A stretch of DNA of 64,000 nt from Filosporella fistucella (lineage: Eukaryota; Ascomycota; Leotiomycetes; Helotiales), in contig JAQJZZ010000013.1 of NCBI GenBank assembly GCA_030077755.1, positions 1,178,001 through 1,242,000 on the forward strand. Direction: 5' to 3'. The translations under genes were made by a program, and so were the position numbers. Under the pieces are notes generated by a model. It was not told the DNA's origin. It was given only the letters and a program-made list of their open reading frames with translations, and made no database searches. This document shows, piece after piece, positions 1 through 10,920 of the stretch. The first letter of the stretch is position 1. Each line of letters starts with the position of its first letter.

Positions 1-1
1 G

Positions 2-604
2 GGAAACCAAACGAAGTTGGAAACCTACTCATCAATCAAGGAATCTCTTCTCGCACGTGCTGGCCCAGTCCTTCCACCCTCTCCTTCAAGCCCTTCTCAA
101 CAGCTGGCTCACGCCATCTCCTCGCTTCTCGTTCATCCCTCCATTGAAGCAGCTCTTCATATCCTGAATGATGGCCTTCCATCAGCTCATTTTCTCGTTC
201 GACATATGCAAGCTGCACCACAATATGAATCAATGTATCTGCATGGCATTTTGCATAGAATTGAAGGTGACTATGACAATGCTCGGGCTTGGTACCGAGA
301 CGTGAAGGATTCAGAAGTGTTCCGGGAAGTGTGGGGCAGTGCGGGGTTAGAAGATGCAATGGCGTTTCTGCGAAAGATTGAAATCTTGAGGAGAGAGACG
401 AAAGCTGCCGATAGAAAAGATGTGGATGTAAAGAATCTTGAAAATGAAAGTATGAGAGAAATCAGAACTGTATTGGAATTCTGCGAAAGAAGTTTTGGGA
501 CAGAGAAGGTCGAAGACGCGAGTAAATTCTGGGTTCAAGATGAGAAGTCTTCGGGCCAAGCAAGTGATATGGTGGTGGGTGGTGAAGGCTGGCGGCAGTT
601 TTGA
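2..604 (+). CDS. Conserved fungal protein of unknown function, 5' partial
   Basis: The frame is open from the window edge to a TGA at 602-604, so the true start lies upstream. The visible part is about 200 residues. It begins with a Ser/Pro-rich stretch, then a helical block ending in YLHGILHRIEGDYDNARAWY (around residue 80), which looks like a conserved core, and then a charged Lys/Glu-rich tail. No catalytic motif, signal peptide or membrane segment is visible. The block has the feel of a conserved ascomycete hypothetical family, but I cannot name a domain. The next gene is convergent, with about 320 bp between the stops. Confidence 0.6.
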   Translation, partial: GNQTKLETYSSIKESLLARAGPVLPPSPSSPSQQLAHAISSLLVHPSIEAALHILNDGLPSAHFLVRHMQAAPQYESMYLHGILHRIEGDYDNARAWYRDVKDSEVFREVWGSAGLEDAMAFLRKIEILRRETKAADRKDVDVKNLENESMREIRTVLEFCERSFGTEKVEDASKFWVQDEKSSGQASDMVVGGEGWRQF

Positions 605-922
605 TATATTCTACTAGATTGGGAAGAGCCAGTGCAATATCAATACAGCGTGCCATGACATAAAGCCAGCCTAACCAGAAACACTTTCATATGCACTCTC
701 TGTCGATAATTGATTTTCAGATGACAGGCGAGACTTGGGAACCCAGGAAAGGGGGCTGTTTTCCCCCACTGTACCACACAAATATTCCTAGCAAAAGTTA
801 AGTTGATACATAATTGCGTTGGACTGCGAAGCATCAACAAAAAAACATTTTAAACATGGGCACGCTATTTACACGAGTTTTCTTCGACGCCAGGCTTGAG
901 ACCAAAGATCTCAAGTTTGCGG
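605..922. other. Intergenic, convergent 3' ends
   Basis: This stretch lies between two convergent stop codons. I see no ORF or RNA gene in it; it presumably holds both 3' UTRs. Confidence 0.5.
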
Positions 923-2218
923 CTACCGATCCGTTCCCCTGAATCTCCAAATAGGCAAGAGAGAATGTATCACGCTTCCTCGATGCACTCCTGCATCAAC
1001 CAAGAGGCTGGATTCAGGCATCCACTCCTTATTGTCGTCATGAACAAGATACATCTGTTCGGGTAGAGTTCCTTCTTTCTTTTGAATCAACAACTTCAGC
1101 TGAAGACATGTGTTTATTGGGGAGACGAGGCAGACTACCCTTCTTCCAGCCAACGATTTCGCAATTACATGAAATTCTCCGGTAATTGCTGTTTCACCCG
1201 GCAATAAGTCGAATGAGAAGCAATCCATACTTGCCACTTTCGAGGCTTCTATTGGAAGTGGAACACTCGAAATGTCAGATGTATCCACCAGGCTTTGAAG
1301 AGAGAACGTTAGGGAGGATGTCCCGCTATTGACCGACTCCGGCTTGTGTGCTCGGTTGGTAGCTATCGTTATTGATTTCTCCGCTCCATTAGTTCTGACA
1401 TGGGATGAAGTGATTGCAGATGATTCCCTATTGATAGATATCTCGGCGACTGCTTCCACAAAATTGCTATGTGGCTCCGAAAATGCTGTTCTATCCAAGG
1501 AGCAAGCTCGTTCCGCAATCGCCTCAGAGGCGTAACCCACGGAGTCTACAAATCTGTCTGGTTTCGAATCCTCATCCGGATCGTGGTCAACCCAAACCCA
1601 GAGGTTGTCGTCGCTATTCGAGAATTTGCACTCACTTCTCAGCCACTGTATATGTGACTCCACATCTGCTATTGCTTTGGTTGTCTTTGTTGACAAAGCG
1701 CGTAGTTCCTCCGCGAAAAGTGTTCCTTTCTCTTTTTGAGCACTAGAGGAAGATGGGATAAGATGGATTGCTCATTTGGGTCGTCGTGAAGCTTGCCTCT
1801 TGATAATCGCCAGTAACAGCTCTAATCCTCTCTGCGGGAATTCCATCGACTTGGTCAACTGTTGAAGATCACTAGTCTTCTTTGTCCACAGATCGCAGTG
1901 AATCATACCCGAGCGATCACATTGAAAGGTCTCAATGAGAGATTCGAGGGTCAAGTAATGCTCTATACAATCGTCCAATATTGTCACTAGATTTCCGAGT
2001 AGAACTGCCTCTCGATTTTCTGCGCGAATACTTCCTGCACTGGACAATGAGTGCTGCAAATTCTTCAGTAATGAGGAAATATTTGAAACTCTTTCCAATG
2101 TAGGTAAGATGATTGTAGGTTGAGTTGTAAAATGGGCCTTTTTCTCGAGTCGCGCTTTGATTTTGGCACTCGAAGTAATCAAGCCGAGGATTGATGCAGA
2201 GACAGAAATACACGCCAT
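923..2218 (-). CDS. STAND-type N-terminal domain protein with ubiquitin-like C-terminus
   Basis: Proposed model is join(2218..1818, 1742..923), about 406 residues. The ATG at 2218 opens a segment (MACISVSASILGLITSSAKI) of the type found at the N-terminus of fungal NACHT/STAND and ankyrin proteins. It is followed by helices that end in an in-frame TGA at 1774-1772. Downstream the same frame stays open to 923. The last 95 residues resemble the ubiquitin-like fold that many fungal proteins carry after such N-domains (LVSPINTCLQLKLLIQKKEG, then a hydrophobic end). A 75-nt intron, 1817..1743 (GTTACT donor, pyrimidine-rich CTCTAG acceptor), removes the stop and keeps the frame. The donor is weak, so a nonsense mutation is the alternative. 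The substrate and role are unknown; the family is linked to signalling and heterokaryon-type immunity. Confidence 0.6.
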
Positions 2219-3399
2219 TATCAGCGAGATATATTCGACTCATAGAAATAAATGAAAGATGCAGAAAAAGACCTTTCAAACGTGGAGGTCCCATAAGTGA
2301 TTCATACTTTCTTTAAGGACTCCAGGCACCGAGATGTGACTTTTTGTGTCGATCCAAATCAGCCGTCTGCCCAAGCATTGCCCACGTGACGAGATGAGTT
2401 GAAGTTTGCAGCCGTTCAACCACATAGAATGGGTACTGTAGTATGGACCGCAATTAGCAGTGATTACTACTCAAAGTTTCCCCGTGCCAGGGACAGAATT
2501 TGAGCAGAAGAATTCATATACCATGAATATGAATGTGATAATCATTCAATCTACTGTATCGAGAACATCAGTCCTGTTTGACATCCCTCCTCAAATGAAT
2601 AGATAGACGACCAAAAAAGAACGCACACTTTCATATAGTTTAGGCTATTCGTGAACGGTACAGAGGAGTAAAGATCATGTATCTGTGTGTCTTCCAATGT
2701 AGTGCCTATTGATATTGGAGGTTATAGCCGATACCAAAAAATCAATACTCAATAATCATGCAAAGAATGACTGGGAAGAAAACTTGAAGCTAACAGAAAC
2801 ACAGCTATTGACCGAGATCTAAGGCTTACATTTCTCAGATGCAAGTCAGGGTGGCATGCAGGGCCCAGGGCCACAATGTGAAGCATGCTGATAGCGATCA
2901 ACAATCCCACACACGTTTGAACGATTCGGATAAAGAGCATACTCCTCTTCGAGGCGCTCCTAATTAACTTTCCAGGGGAAAATTAGACTCGTGGTGTGAA
3001 AAGATCGGTAGCTGGTACGGTGACACAAGAAAATAAGCGGCGTTCTGAATGAGACAGTTTGCCGGATTAGGATAATGGTCGTTTACGACCTGCAACATAA
3101 CACATAAAGCCATTCTTCGTCAACATAATTGGGCAGTCACTCTAATCCCACTTGGGCATTGCCTGGTATTGAAACCGGTTGAATGGATGGAAAGCTACTT
3201 GTTCAGCACCGGCAAGGAAGACTTGTCACACAAAGGTTGTGGTACGTCTATCATCATATTATTAGGTATTACCCGTCCTCCCTATTGCACACAACGCACC
3301 GTGCAGTTCTTATAAACATTGAAAATGCCACATCCCAGCTCAAGCTTTCTATAAAGTACAAATCTTGACATACTCCAATGACTTCCAACTCCCCACCCT
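2219..3399. other. Intergenic region, no gene seen
   Basis: About 1.2 kb between the promoter side of the STAND-like gene and the 3' end of ERG6. Only short unsupported ORFs occur in it. Confidence 0.5.
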
Positions 3400-4678
3400 C
3401 TACTTCAATGGTTTCCTCGCAACCATCAGGTACATGGGTGTGAAAAGATCCTCCTTGGCACCAGCCACCAAACAATCAGCGGCAATAGCCAAGCTGTTTG
3501 CCGTCTTTTGTGTTCCACCTGGGGCAATACCAACCATCTCGAGGACGCCGACGAATCTGTGTGTAAGTCCGCGTCCCCACTTGGTCATTCTAGCAATAGT
3601 CGGGAAATCCCAGATTGAACCCATCATGCTGAAGTCTCCAGCAAGAGGATAATACCAGGGTGTGGCATCAGGTCTCTTAGCAAGATCCTCATGTAGCTCT
3701 AACTCGAAGCCAGCAGCCTTGATCGCAGCAATACCCTCAGAAATCTTGACCATGTTGGAGATACCATCACCCAACTCGATACCAAGACGTATTTCACGAT
3801 GATGCTCGTTGTCATTATCGTAATTGTCGGTCATGAGCCATTCATAAACACCAAATACACCGCCTGGCTTGAGGACTCTGAAAATTTGGCTGTAGACACC
3901 TTCCAGTGAAGGGGCGTGAACAGTAGCCTCGATTGCGTAGACAGCATCGAATGAGTTTTCTGGGAATGACATTTGCTACATTTGTCAGTCTAGGTATAAC
4001 AGTGAATCGGGAAGAACAACTAACCATGAAGTCTCCCTTAACGAACTTCAATTGATCAGCAAGACCCTCCTTCTTCGCGTATCTTGTGGCACGCTCGATT
4101 TGGTAATCGTTGTTGTTCAATCCGGTGATGTGAGCTCCGGTGAATTTTGCAATTTCTCTCGCTGGTCCACCAACACCACAGCCAACATCTAGCACTCTGT
4201 CTCCATCCTTGATGCCAATCTTTGCTGCAAGGTAGTGCTCGTGACGAGCAATTGCTTGGTAGAAAGGTTCTCCATATGCGAATCGGCAAAAGTGGAAAGA
4301 TTGGCCCCAACCATATTCGTATAGATCAGTTCCGAGATTGTAGTAACTGAAAGTGTTAGCGCGAGGGAGATTGTTTGGAAGCAGGATGCTTACTGTCTTG
4401 TGAGAGTTGCGTATTCGGCTTTTCGTGACTAGAAGGGTCAGCTTTGGTTGCGAGTCATTGAATTCTCAACGAACCTCTCTGTCTTCAGCGGTCTCATCCT
4501 TCGCAGCTTTGTTGTCCCAATGCTTGAAGTACTCGTCAACAGCGGCTTTTTGCGCAACCTTGTCCTTCTTCATCATTGCTCTGAATCCACCCTCGGCATT
4601 GGACGAGTCTTTGTGCATAGCTTTGTTGAAAGCAGCATCGCGAGAGTGATCCTCTTGCTCAAGTTTTGCAGGTGCCAT
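3400..4678 (-). CDS. ERG6: Sterol 24-C-methyltransferase
   Basis: Exons are 4678..4475, 4428..4394, 4346..4025 and 3975..3400 (introns 46, 47 and 49 nt), giving 378 residues, as expected for Erg6 (about 380). The enzyme transfers methyl from S-adenosylmethionine to C-24 of the sterol side chain in ergosterol synthesis, at the ER or lipid droplets. The family signature [19 protein letters not shown] lies near residue 82. The SAM-binding motif I ([15 protein letters not shown]) starts near residue 131. The acidic sterol-binding stretch (AIEATVHAP) and the post-motif [12 protein letters not shown] follow. The C-terminal Erg6 domain ends in [10 protein letters not shown]. It is divergent from SLT11, sharing a 513-bp promoter interval. 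All four exons join in phase, with no sign of damage. Confidence 0.97.
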
Positions 4679-5191
4679 CGTGAAGTGTGAAGTACCAAGT
4701 ACGAGGTATGCTAGTTCTGATTATGATTCGAAAATAGGTTTAAAGTGAAGATTCGATTGTTGAAATTGAGTCGTCGAGCAGAAGAATAGTTTCAACGAAA
4801 GGGAGGAATTCGCAGTGGTTATGTACTGTGCAACAACTTTTTGAAATTGTGCCTGATCTGGACCTCCTTTTAACTGGCAGGGGATAAGAATCCGAATACG
4901 CTTAGCGCGATTAGCGCAGTCTGTCCCTGCAATTGCAGCCCATAAGTGGAGCGGATTTAAAGTTGCGTGGCGGTGGTGGCCGTGCGACACGACTTTTTGT
5001 CAAGCCTGAGGCGCCAACCAAACTTCGAGATTGACGCAGTGCTTATTAAATTCGATATTCTTGCCCCTCCGAGTCAAGCCCAGGCAAGGCTGTATCAGCA
5101 TTTCCACACTCGACTCGACTCGACACGACTCCGTTGCTGAAGGATCGAACTCCACATCTTAACATAGTCGTCAACTAAGTAAAACGAGACC
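4679..5191. promoter_or_regulatory. Divergent promoter region ERG6 / SLT11
   Basis: A 513-bp interval between two start codons, so both promoters must lie here. It includes a short CGACT-type repeat near 5107-5130, close to the SLT11 start. No specific factor site was assigned. Confidence 0.5.
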
Positions 5192-6425
5192 ATGCCGCCA
5201 CAGATTAAGCAGGATTTGAATCGCTCAGGATGGGAGACCACCGATTTTCCTTCTGTCTGTGAGAGTTGTCTGCCAGAGAATCCTTACGTACAAATGATCA
5301 AACAAGATTATGGAGAAGGTACGAAATTTCGAAACTGTTCTCTCCTCGTTTGTGGCAAAAAGGCCCAAAGGCTTCGCTCAGGCGCATTCTACCTTACAAT
5401 TGTTTAAGCTAACTATTACAGAATGCAAAATCTGCACGAGACCATTCACAGTCTTCCGCTGGAAAGCAGACAGAACTTCACGAAGCAAGCGAACAAATAT
5501 ATGTCTTACTTGCGCACGGCTGAAGAACTGTTGCCAGTGTTGCATGCTCGATCTATCATTCGGCCTCCCTATCGTCGTTCGTGATGCCGCTCTCAAGATG
5601 GTAGCGCCCGGCCCGCAAAGCGCTGTAAACAGAGAATACTACGCCCAAGAGCATGAGAAGGAGATTGAGGATGGCAGAGGAGGTGTAGAGGCTTACGAGA
5701 AGACCGACGAGAAAGCACGAGAATTACTCAGGCGACTAGCGAACAGCGAACCATATTTCAAGAAGCAAAGAAGAATCGGCCCAGCTGAAGGAGATGAAGA
5801 GAATCCAAATGCAGTTGCACTGGGAGCGAATGGACCTGGACCAATTCGGACGAAGGATAGTCGAGGTGGCTCGAGTATGAGAGGAACGGTACGTGGTGCC
5901 AGAGGTGGTGCACGAGGAGGACGAGCATTCCCAAGTGCAGCACAATTACCTCCAGGACAACAGGATATAACACCTCCGCAGGACCAGTCAATCACATCGT
6001 TGTTTATCACGGGCGTCGAAGATGATTTACCGGAGTTCAAGATTCGGGACTTCTTCTCTACATATGGGAAGCTACGATCGCTTGTTTGCTCTCATATGTC
6101 ACACTGCGCTTTCATCAACTATTCAACCAGAGAAGCAGCAGAGGCGGCAGCAGCAGCGTTGCAAGGAAAAGCTGTCATCGCTGGATGCCCGTTACGAGTG
6201 CAATGGGGCAGACCAAGACCTATTGGGACGATGGACAAAGATGAGAGAATGGCTACTGGAAGGGATGGTCGTTCAGCCTTCGCAGATGCTGGTGTCAAAG
6301 CATTTCAATCAAGCTCGCGGGCGACCATAGCTGCGCCCCCCAGGGATGATCTGGCAGACATGGCCGCAGTGGCTGCTCCTCCTGGCTCCGGAGATGTGCA
6401 ATACGCGAGTTTGTCTGGAAATTGA
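5192..6425 (+). CDS. SLT11: Pre-mRNA-splicing factor SLT11/ECM2/RBM22
   Basis: Exons are 5192..5318 and 5422..6425 (103-nt intron), giving 376 residues. This is a spliceosome component of the NineTeen-complex/active-site group that contacts U2/U6 RNA and the pre-mRNA. The N-terminus has the typical start (SGWETTDFPSVCESCLPENP), then cysteine pairs forming zinc fingers (CKIC near residue 43, later CLTC and CCQCC). After a linker rich in Arg/Gly (RGARGGARGGR) comes one RRM at about residues 233-307: RNP2-like SLFITGV and RNP1-like HCAFINYSTREAA. The Arg/Gly-rich stretch is a likely flexible RNA contact or methylation site. The start is fixed by the family N-terminus and the split codon GAA|G..AA. 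Confidence 0.93.
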
Positions 6426-7030
6426 TACATTACATGCATGGAGTTAGGCGTTTAGGAAAGTATCTTCAAAATGTATGCGTACTATAGCCTCCGCAATGAA
6501 TCTAGTCTTCTGGTCCTAATATTGTGACCCATTTTTACTTGAAGTTGTGTTCTCTTGAGACTCGGCATTTGGAAATCTTGGATCGAATTAAAAGGTAAAG
6601 GATTCTACCTTGAACCTTCACCTACCGCATGGCCGACACGAATTGCCGAAAAGTGATTTTGATCTCGTCGCCAACCCCAGATTTACACCTCATCCTCCAC
6701 ATCCCCACAAAACCATGAAGCTAAAAGAACAAAAACATACAACAGCAGGTATTCGCTGATGGTCACCCACTCAACTACTAATCTGCCGGTACAAGGTTTG
6801 AGTACAGGAGAGCGGACGGGATCCTCTATATTCCGTGTCCTATGGTCGTATGTGACAGACGATAGGCGTATTTAAATTCTAGACCTTTGTTTCAAGAGTC
6901 GACAGATGTGTCTGAAAAGACCAAAACGTGCGGGCCGAGCCTCAGGAAGAAAGTGGTTGCACAATCATATCTTACATTGCTCAAGAAAGGAGAGCTAATT
7001 TCACAACGCTATCATACATCTTGCGAGGTC
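6426..7030. other. Intergenic, convergent 3' ends
   Basis: About 600 bp between the SLT11 and MZM1 stop codons. No gene or RNA seen. Confidence 0.5.
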
Positions 7031-7644
7031 TCAACTACAGCATTTCTTCCCGTCAATCACGACTTTCTGTCCGTTTGGCATCTTCACGGTATCGTTGTCG
7101 CCTCTCTCTGTGTGTTCGTGTATTCTCAATTCTAGGAAATCTTAGTAAACTGTTCAACATTGCATTATAAGCATGATATATGCTCTGCTTCCTGTGCTCT
7201 ACTTGTGTAAACCACAGGGAATGAAGAGAAGACTTCAATGCGAAAGTCTGATCATAAAGAAGGACTTACTGTACTTGTCTCCACCCTCATTCTTCCCTTG
7301 GACCACATTTTCTCGTAGGATCTTTGCTACTTCTTCCGCATGAGCTATTGCTGGTCCAACAGCTGGATCATCTATCGGGAGTGTTGAATTCTGGCGGAAT
7401 GCGTCACGAGCTTGGTGTCTGGCAGCAGTCAGGACGTTAATGTCGCCTAAGGACTGTTAGAATATAGCTAGAACTGGATCTTTCTCATCATATGTAGCAA
7501 TAAAAAAGTACGCAAACAAATTGATGAAAAGGCAGTTTGTTACAGCCCGCCATGAGAGGATGAATTGAATTGACGTGGGCGTGACTTACCTTGAAAGGCG
7601 ATCCTCGTCGAGCGAAGCAAATTCCTGTAAGCAACGAGAGCCAT
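7031..7644 (-). CDS. MZM1: Mitochondrial zinc maintenance protein 1, LYR-motif complex III assembly factor
   Basis: Assembled by hand: exons 7644..7590, 7446..7270 and 7131..7031, giving 110 residues. Introns are 143 nt (GTAAGT..TTAG) and 138 nt (GTAAGT..CTAG). Mzm1 is a matrix LYR protein that stabilises the Rieske protein during bc1 complex assembly. The N-terminus ([19 protein letters not shown]) carries the LYR-type motif. The middle has the conserved [16 protein letters not shown], and the third exon begins [13 protein letters not shown], all in the order seen in ascomycete Mzm1 proteins. The length fits the family. It is divergent from the orphan at 7741, with only 96 bp between the two ATGs. 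Each exon is short, so the gene is easy to miss. Confidence 0.93.
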
Positions 7645-7740
7645 TTCCGCTTTTGGAAACTATATCATATTATCAGCCTCAAAATCGCCGAAGTTAACCC
7701 TCAACCACAACACACTATCCCAAAGTGAACAGTGTTGAAA
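7645..7740. promoter_or_regulatory. Compact bidirectional promoter, MZM1 / orphan
   Basis: Only 96 bp separate the ATG of MZM1 (minus strand) from the ATG at 7741 (plus strand). Both transcripts probably start here. Confidence 0.4.
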
Positions 7741-8316
7741 ATGGTTTTCCCAACCACTCTCAAGCGCTCAACCTCCTTCGACGATAAGGACGGAGAGATA
7801 TCCTATTCCCACAACCTCAAACGGACAGCCTCGTTTCCTTGGCTTGACCAGGCCAGTCTATGTCACTACATTGAGCCAAGGTATCGAAATACTGAAGAGC
7901 TCGCAGCATTGCCAACGACTTCACTTCGATGGTTCAAGGATCCTGGTCATGTGATGATTCCAACAGATCATAAAACAACCATGGAGAACAAAAACGAGGA
8001 GATGCGCCAACTGAACTCAGATTATAGCATCCACAGAACATCAGTGCTTGCAGGTTTTGGTCCTGGAGCAAATGAGAGCAATGATGGTGCTGTTCCTCGC
8101 ATTCGAGTTCAAGAGGCAATGCCGAAGGATAGAGTAGTTGACAATCATGATGCTGTAACTGACGAGAGAAGTATAGAGGACATACCAAACAGAAACCTTT
8201 CTAATATGGGAGATACCCTTCAAGATAGAGCAGCAACAGGGAAGAGAAAGCACCACCGTAAGAGGCCCAAAAAGGGGAAGAAACACAAGAACACAAATCC
8301 GGCTTCGGCCAATTAG
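7741..8316 (+). CDS. Small basic protein of unknown function
   Basis: An intronless frame of 191 residues starting at ATG 7741. Upstream in-frame GTG and TTG codons are not likely starts in a fungus. The N-terminus has a twice-used motif (LKRSTSFDD and LKRTASFPW), which resembles basophilic kinase or 14-3-3 sites (R-x-x-S). The C-terminus is very basic (KRKHHRKRPKKGKKHKN), a likely nuclear localisation signal. No catalytic domain, signal peptide or membrane segment. Function unknown; it shares a short promoter with MZM1. Confidence 0.6.
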   Translation: MVFPTTLKRSTSFDDKDGEISYSHNLKRTASFPWLDQASLCHYIEPRYRNTEELAALPTTSLRWFKDPGHVMIPTDHKTTMENKNEEMRQLNSDYSIHRTSVLAGFGPGANESNDGAVPRIRVQEAMPKDRVVDNHDAVTDERSIEDIPNRNLSNMGDTLQDRAATGKRKHHRKRPKKGKKHKNTNPASAN

Positions 8317-8621
8317 GCTGGCTATGAGTTATTCGTACACGAAGGAAGTTCGAGGGTATGAAGTTGCTGTTTGATCCAAGTGCAAAAGACGAGGTATGTC
8401 TGCCAGTCCAAGAATGTGGAATTCGTTGTACTTCTTAACTATAACCTCTTATCATCTCAATGCGTTGCTGTTACAATTTCTGATCTGCTTATCTCTTATC
8501 GTCACGTGAATACTCAGCCCACCCCCCAAATTTTACTCAGCCGCGCCTCTAACTTTTTTTTTTACAGTCGTCGAGCAGGCGCAAGTCGAAATATTTCATC
8601 CCTCTACCAATTCCGAGCAAA
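8317..8621. promoter_or_regulatory. Upstream region of ZUO1
   Basis: A 305-bp interval with pyrimidine-rich patches, including a run of nine T at about 8552-8560 shortly before the ZUO1 start. This is typical of fungal promoters. Confidence 0.35.
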
Positions 8622-10003
8622 ATGGCAACGCACACTCAAGTCAGCCTTCCGCTGCCTTTCCTTCCCGAGGGATGGTCGGCAGAGAAGGATTTCAAACCTA
8701 TCGGACGTCTCTCACCAGCCACTCAGAGAAGCATCGAGCCAGTTGGACCTCACTTCCTCGCCCATGCTCGACGGGCTCGCCATAAGCGTACTTTCTCCGA
8801 AGATGATCGTATTCAGGCACAAATCAATGTCAAGAAGGTTGAGGATGATGACGCTGGTGAAATTAGCGAGGCAGAGGATCCTATGATGCTCTCTCGTGAT
8901 GCCAAAGACTGGAAGGTAGGTGCCATTATGTTCATTCCCGCGCACTTATCTAATTTTTGCAGAGCCAAGATCATTATGCAGTCCTCGGCCTGTCTAAATA
9001 CCGCTTCAAAGCTACAGAGGACCAAATCAAGCGTGCTCACCGAAAGAAGGTCTTGCGCCATCATCCAGACAAGAAAGCAGCCGCAGGAAGCACTGAGGAT
9101 GATAGCTTCTTCAAGTGCATTCAAAAGGCAACTGAGATTCTTCTCGATCCCGTCAAGCGCAGACAATACGACTCGGTTGACGAACACGCCGACGTTGAGC
9201 CTCCAACCAAGAAGCAATTGAAGGAAGGAAAATACTACAAGCTTTGGAGTAATGTCTTCAAAGCTGAAGGTCGCTTCTCTCGTGTTCAGCCCGTCCCAGA
9301 ATTTGGAAACGAGAAGAGTTCTAAGGAACAAGTTGAATCATTCTACAATTTCTTTTACAACTTCGACTCGTGGCGTTCATTCGAGTACCAAGATGAGGAT
9401 GTTCCAGACGACAATGAGAATCGTGATCAGAAACGCCACATGGAGCGTAAAAATAACAATGCTCGCAAGAAGAAGAAGAACGAGGATACTGCCCGTCTTC
9501 GTAAGTTGGTTGATGATGCCATGGCTGGTGATGAGCGTATCAAGCGTTTCCGTCAAGAGCAAAATGCCAGCAAGAACAAGAAACGTCTGGAGAAGGAAGC
9601 TGCCGAGAAGAAGGCTGCCGAGGATGCTAAGGCCGCGAAAGAGGCTGAAGAGAAGGCTGCAAAGGCAGCAGAAGAGAAAGCAAAAGCTGATCGTGAGCAA
9701 GGCAAGAAGGCTAAAGAGGCAGCTAAGGCTGCTGTGAAGAAGAATCGTCGTGTTCTCAAAGGCAGTGTCAAGGATGCCAATTACTTCGTTACCGGAGATG
9801 CTTCAGCTGCTGCTATCGATTCTGTTCTCAACGATGTGGATCTCTTGCAGGGTAAGCTTGATCCTGAGGAGACCGCTACTTTGGCCGGCAAATTGAATGG
9901 TCTCAAGAAAGCGGATGAGATTAAGACTGTCTGGGCTGGGGAGGTTAAGCGTTTGGTTGAGGCTGGCAAGATTAAGGAGGGTGACGCGAAGAGTTTGGCT
10001 TAA
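8622..10003 (+). CDS. ZUO1: Zuotin, ribosome-associated DnaJ/Hsp40 co-chaperone
   Basis: Exons are 8622..8915 and 8963..10003 (47-nt intron), giving 444 residues, the usual zuotin size. Zuo1 pairs with Ssz1 as the ribosome-associated complex and stimulates Ssb Hsp70 on nascent chains. The J-domain begins near residue 101 (DHYAVLGLSKYRFKATEDQI) with an intact HPD at 132-134. It is followed by the zuotin homology domain (YNFFYNFDSWRSFEY). A long Lys/Glu/Ala-rich charged helix about residues 250-345 is the ribosome-binding region. The C-terminal four-helix part ends AGKIKEGDAKSLA. The ATG lies in an AAAATGG context. Confidence 0.95.
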
Positions 10004-10820
10004 AAAATGCTGCACTGCCCAAGATTTTCTTGCATTTGCTTCGAATAGATGTGAGAATCATAGAGAACGAATACATTATGAAGGCGTTTTCTGACCAGCT
10101 TCTGTGCCATCTTAAATGTGACTTGATTTCAAATGTGCTACTTTCATATTAAATTATATCAATTGTCTTGAAAAGACGCCTTCTTGACATGTGCTTGAGA
10201 ACTCATGATATGCTTCTTCGCAGTGATTGTGGTATCTGGAACGTGGAGATCTAATACTGTGTCACTGTTGCCCACCACATTCAGTCTTGACTATTTCATA
10301 ACAAGTCGCCCAGAAACCACCTGGAAAGGAATGATTAGAAGGGAAGGTCTACATCGCTGGTAACTTTTTAGGTATCTAACAAAAGTGGAAAGGGTATCAA
10401 TTTAAAATACTGCGAAACTCAGGGACACAATAATACAATGACTGTCCTACTCTACCAAAATTTAGATTACTGTTTAAAACTTGCCATTTCATGTCCTGGG
10501 AGTAAAATGGTCTTAAAGAGAGCACTATCATCAAGATTTATGTTCTTATAGATTTTCTGCTCTTGCAGGCCGAAAATCCCACGCAGGGGTTCCCAATTTT
10601 CTGTACCGTCAACCCCACTACCCCACTTAGCCTAACATTTTCCAGCAACTCAATCCGCCACGGACCCTGAAGAAGGCCCGTAACACTGCTTCTAAATGAA
10701 TGTTCCAGATGAGGGCACTAGGGAAAATTGCCCTATTCCAGCTGATCCACCCACAATTTGAGTTGAGTAATATACATACCAATAGCAGCGCCATCTTCAT
10801 CAAAGCACACAAGCTTAATA
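10004..10820. other. Intergenic, no protein gene seen
   Basis: About 800 bp between ZUO1 and tRNA-Leu, AT-rich, with no supported ORF. Confidence 0.5.
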
Positions 10821-10920
10821 GGACAGATGGCCGAGCTGGTTATGGCGCCAGGTTAAGGTGATTCCTTAGCACAATTTCCTGGTCTCGAAAGGGGCGTGGG
10901 TTCGAGTCCCACTCTGTTCA
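10821..10920 (+). tRNA. tRNA-Leu (AAG) with intron
   Basis: A class II tRNA. The acceptor arm GGACAGA (10821-10827) pairs with TCTGTTC (10913-10919) with one G-U pair, and discriminator A is at 10920, as expected for leucine. The D-arm is GCCGAG..GGC. The anticodon stem CCAGG/CCTGG encloses loop TT-AAG-G. An 18-nt intron (10859-10876) follows position 37. A variable arm follows, then the T-arm GTGGG-TTCGAGT-CCCAC. The anticodon AAG (read as IAG) decodes CUU and CUC. Confidence 0.93.

Noticed and set aside
1772..1774. Programmed stop-codon readthrough or selenocysteine at the in-frame TGA
   Set aside because: A phase-neutral 75-nt intron explains it more simply, and selenocysteine machinery is generally absent in ascomycetes.
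9252..9780. Overlapping frames in other phases of ZUO1
   Set aside because: Caused by the Lys/Glu/Ala repeats of the charged helix. The J-domain frame is clearly the real one.
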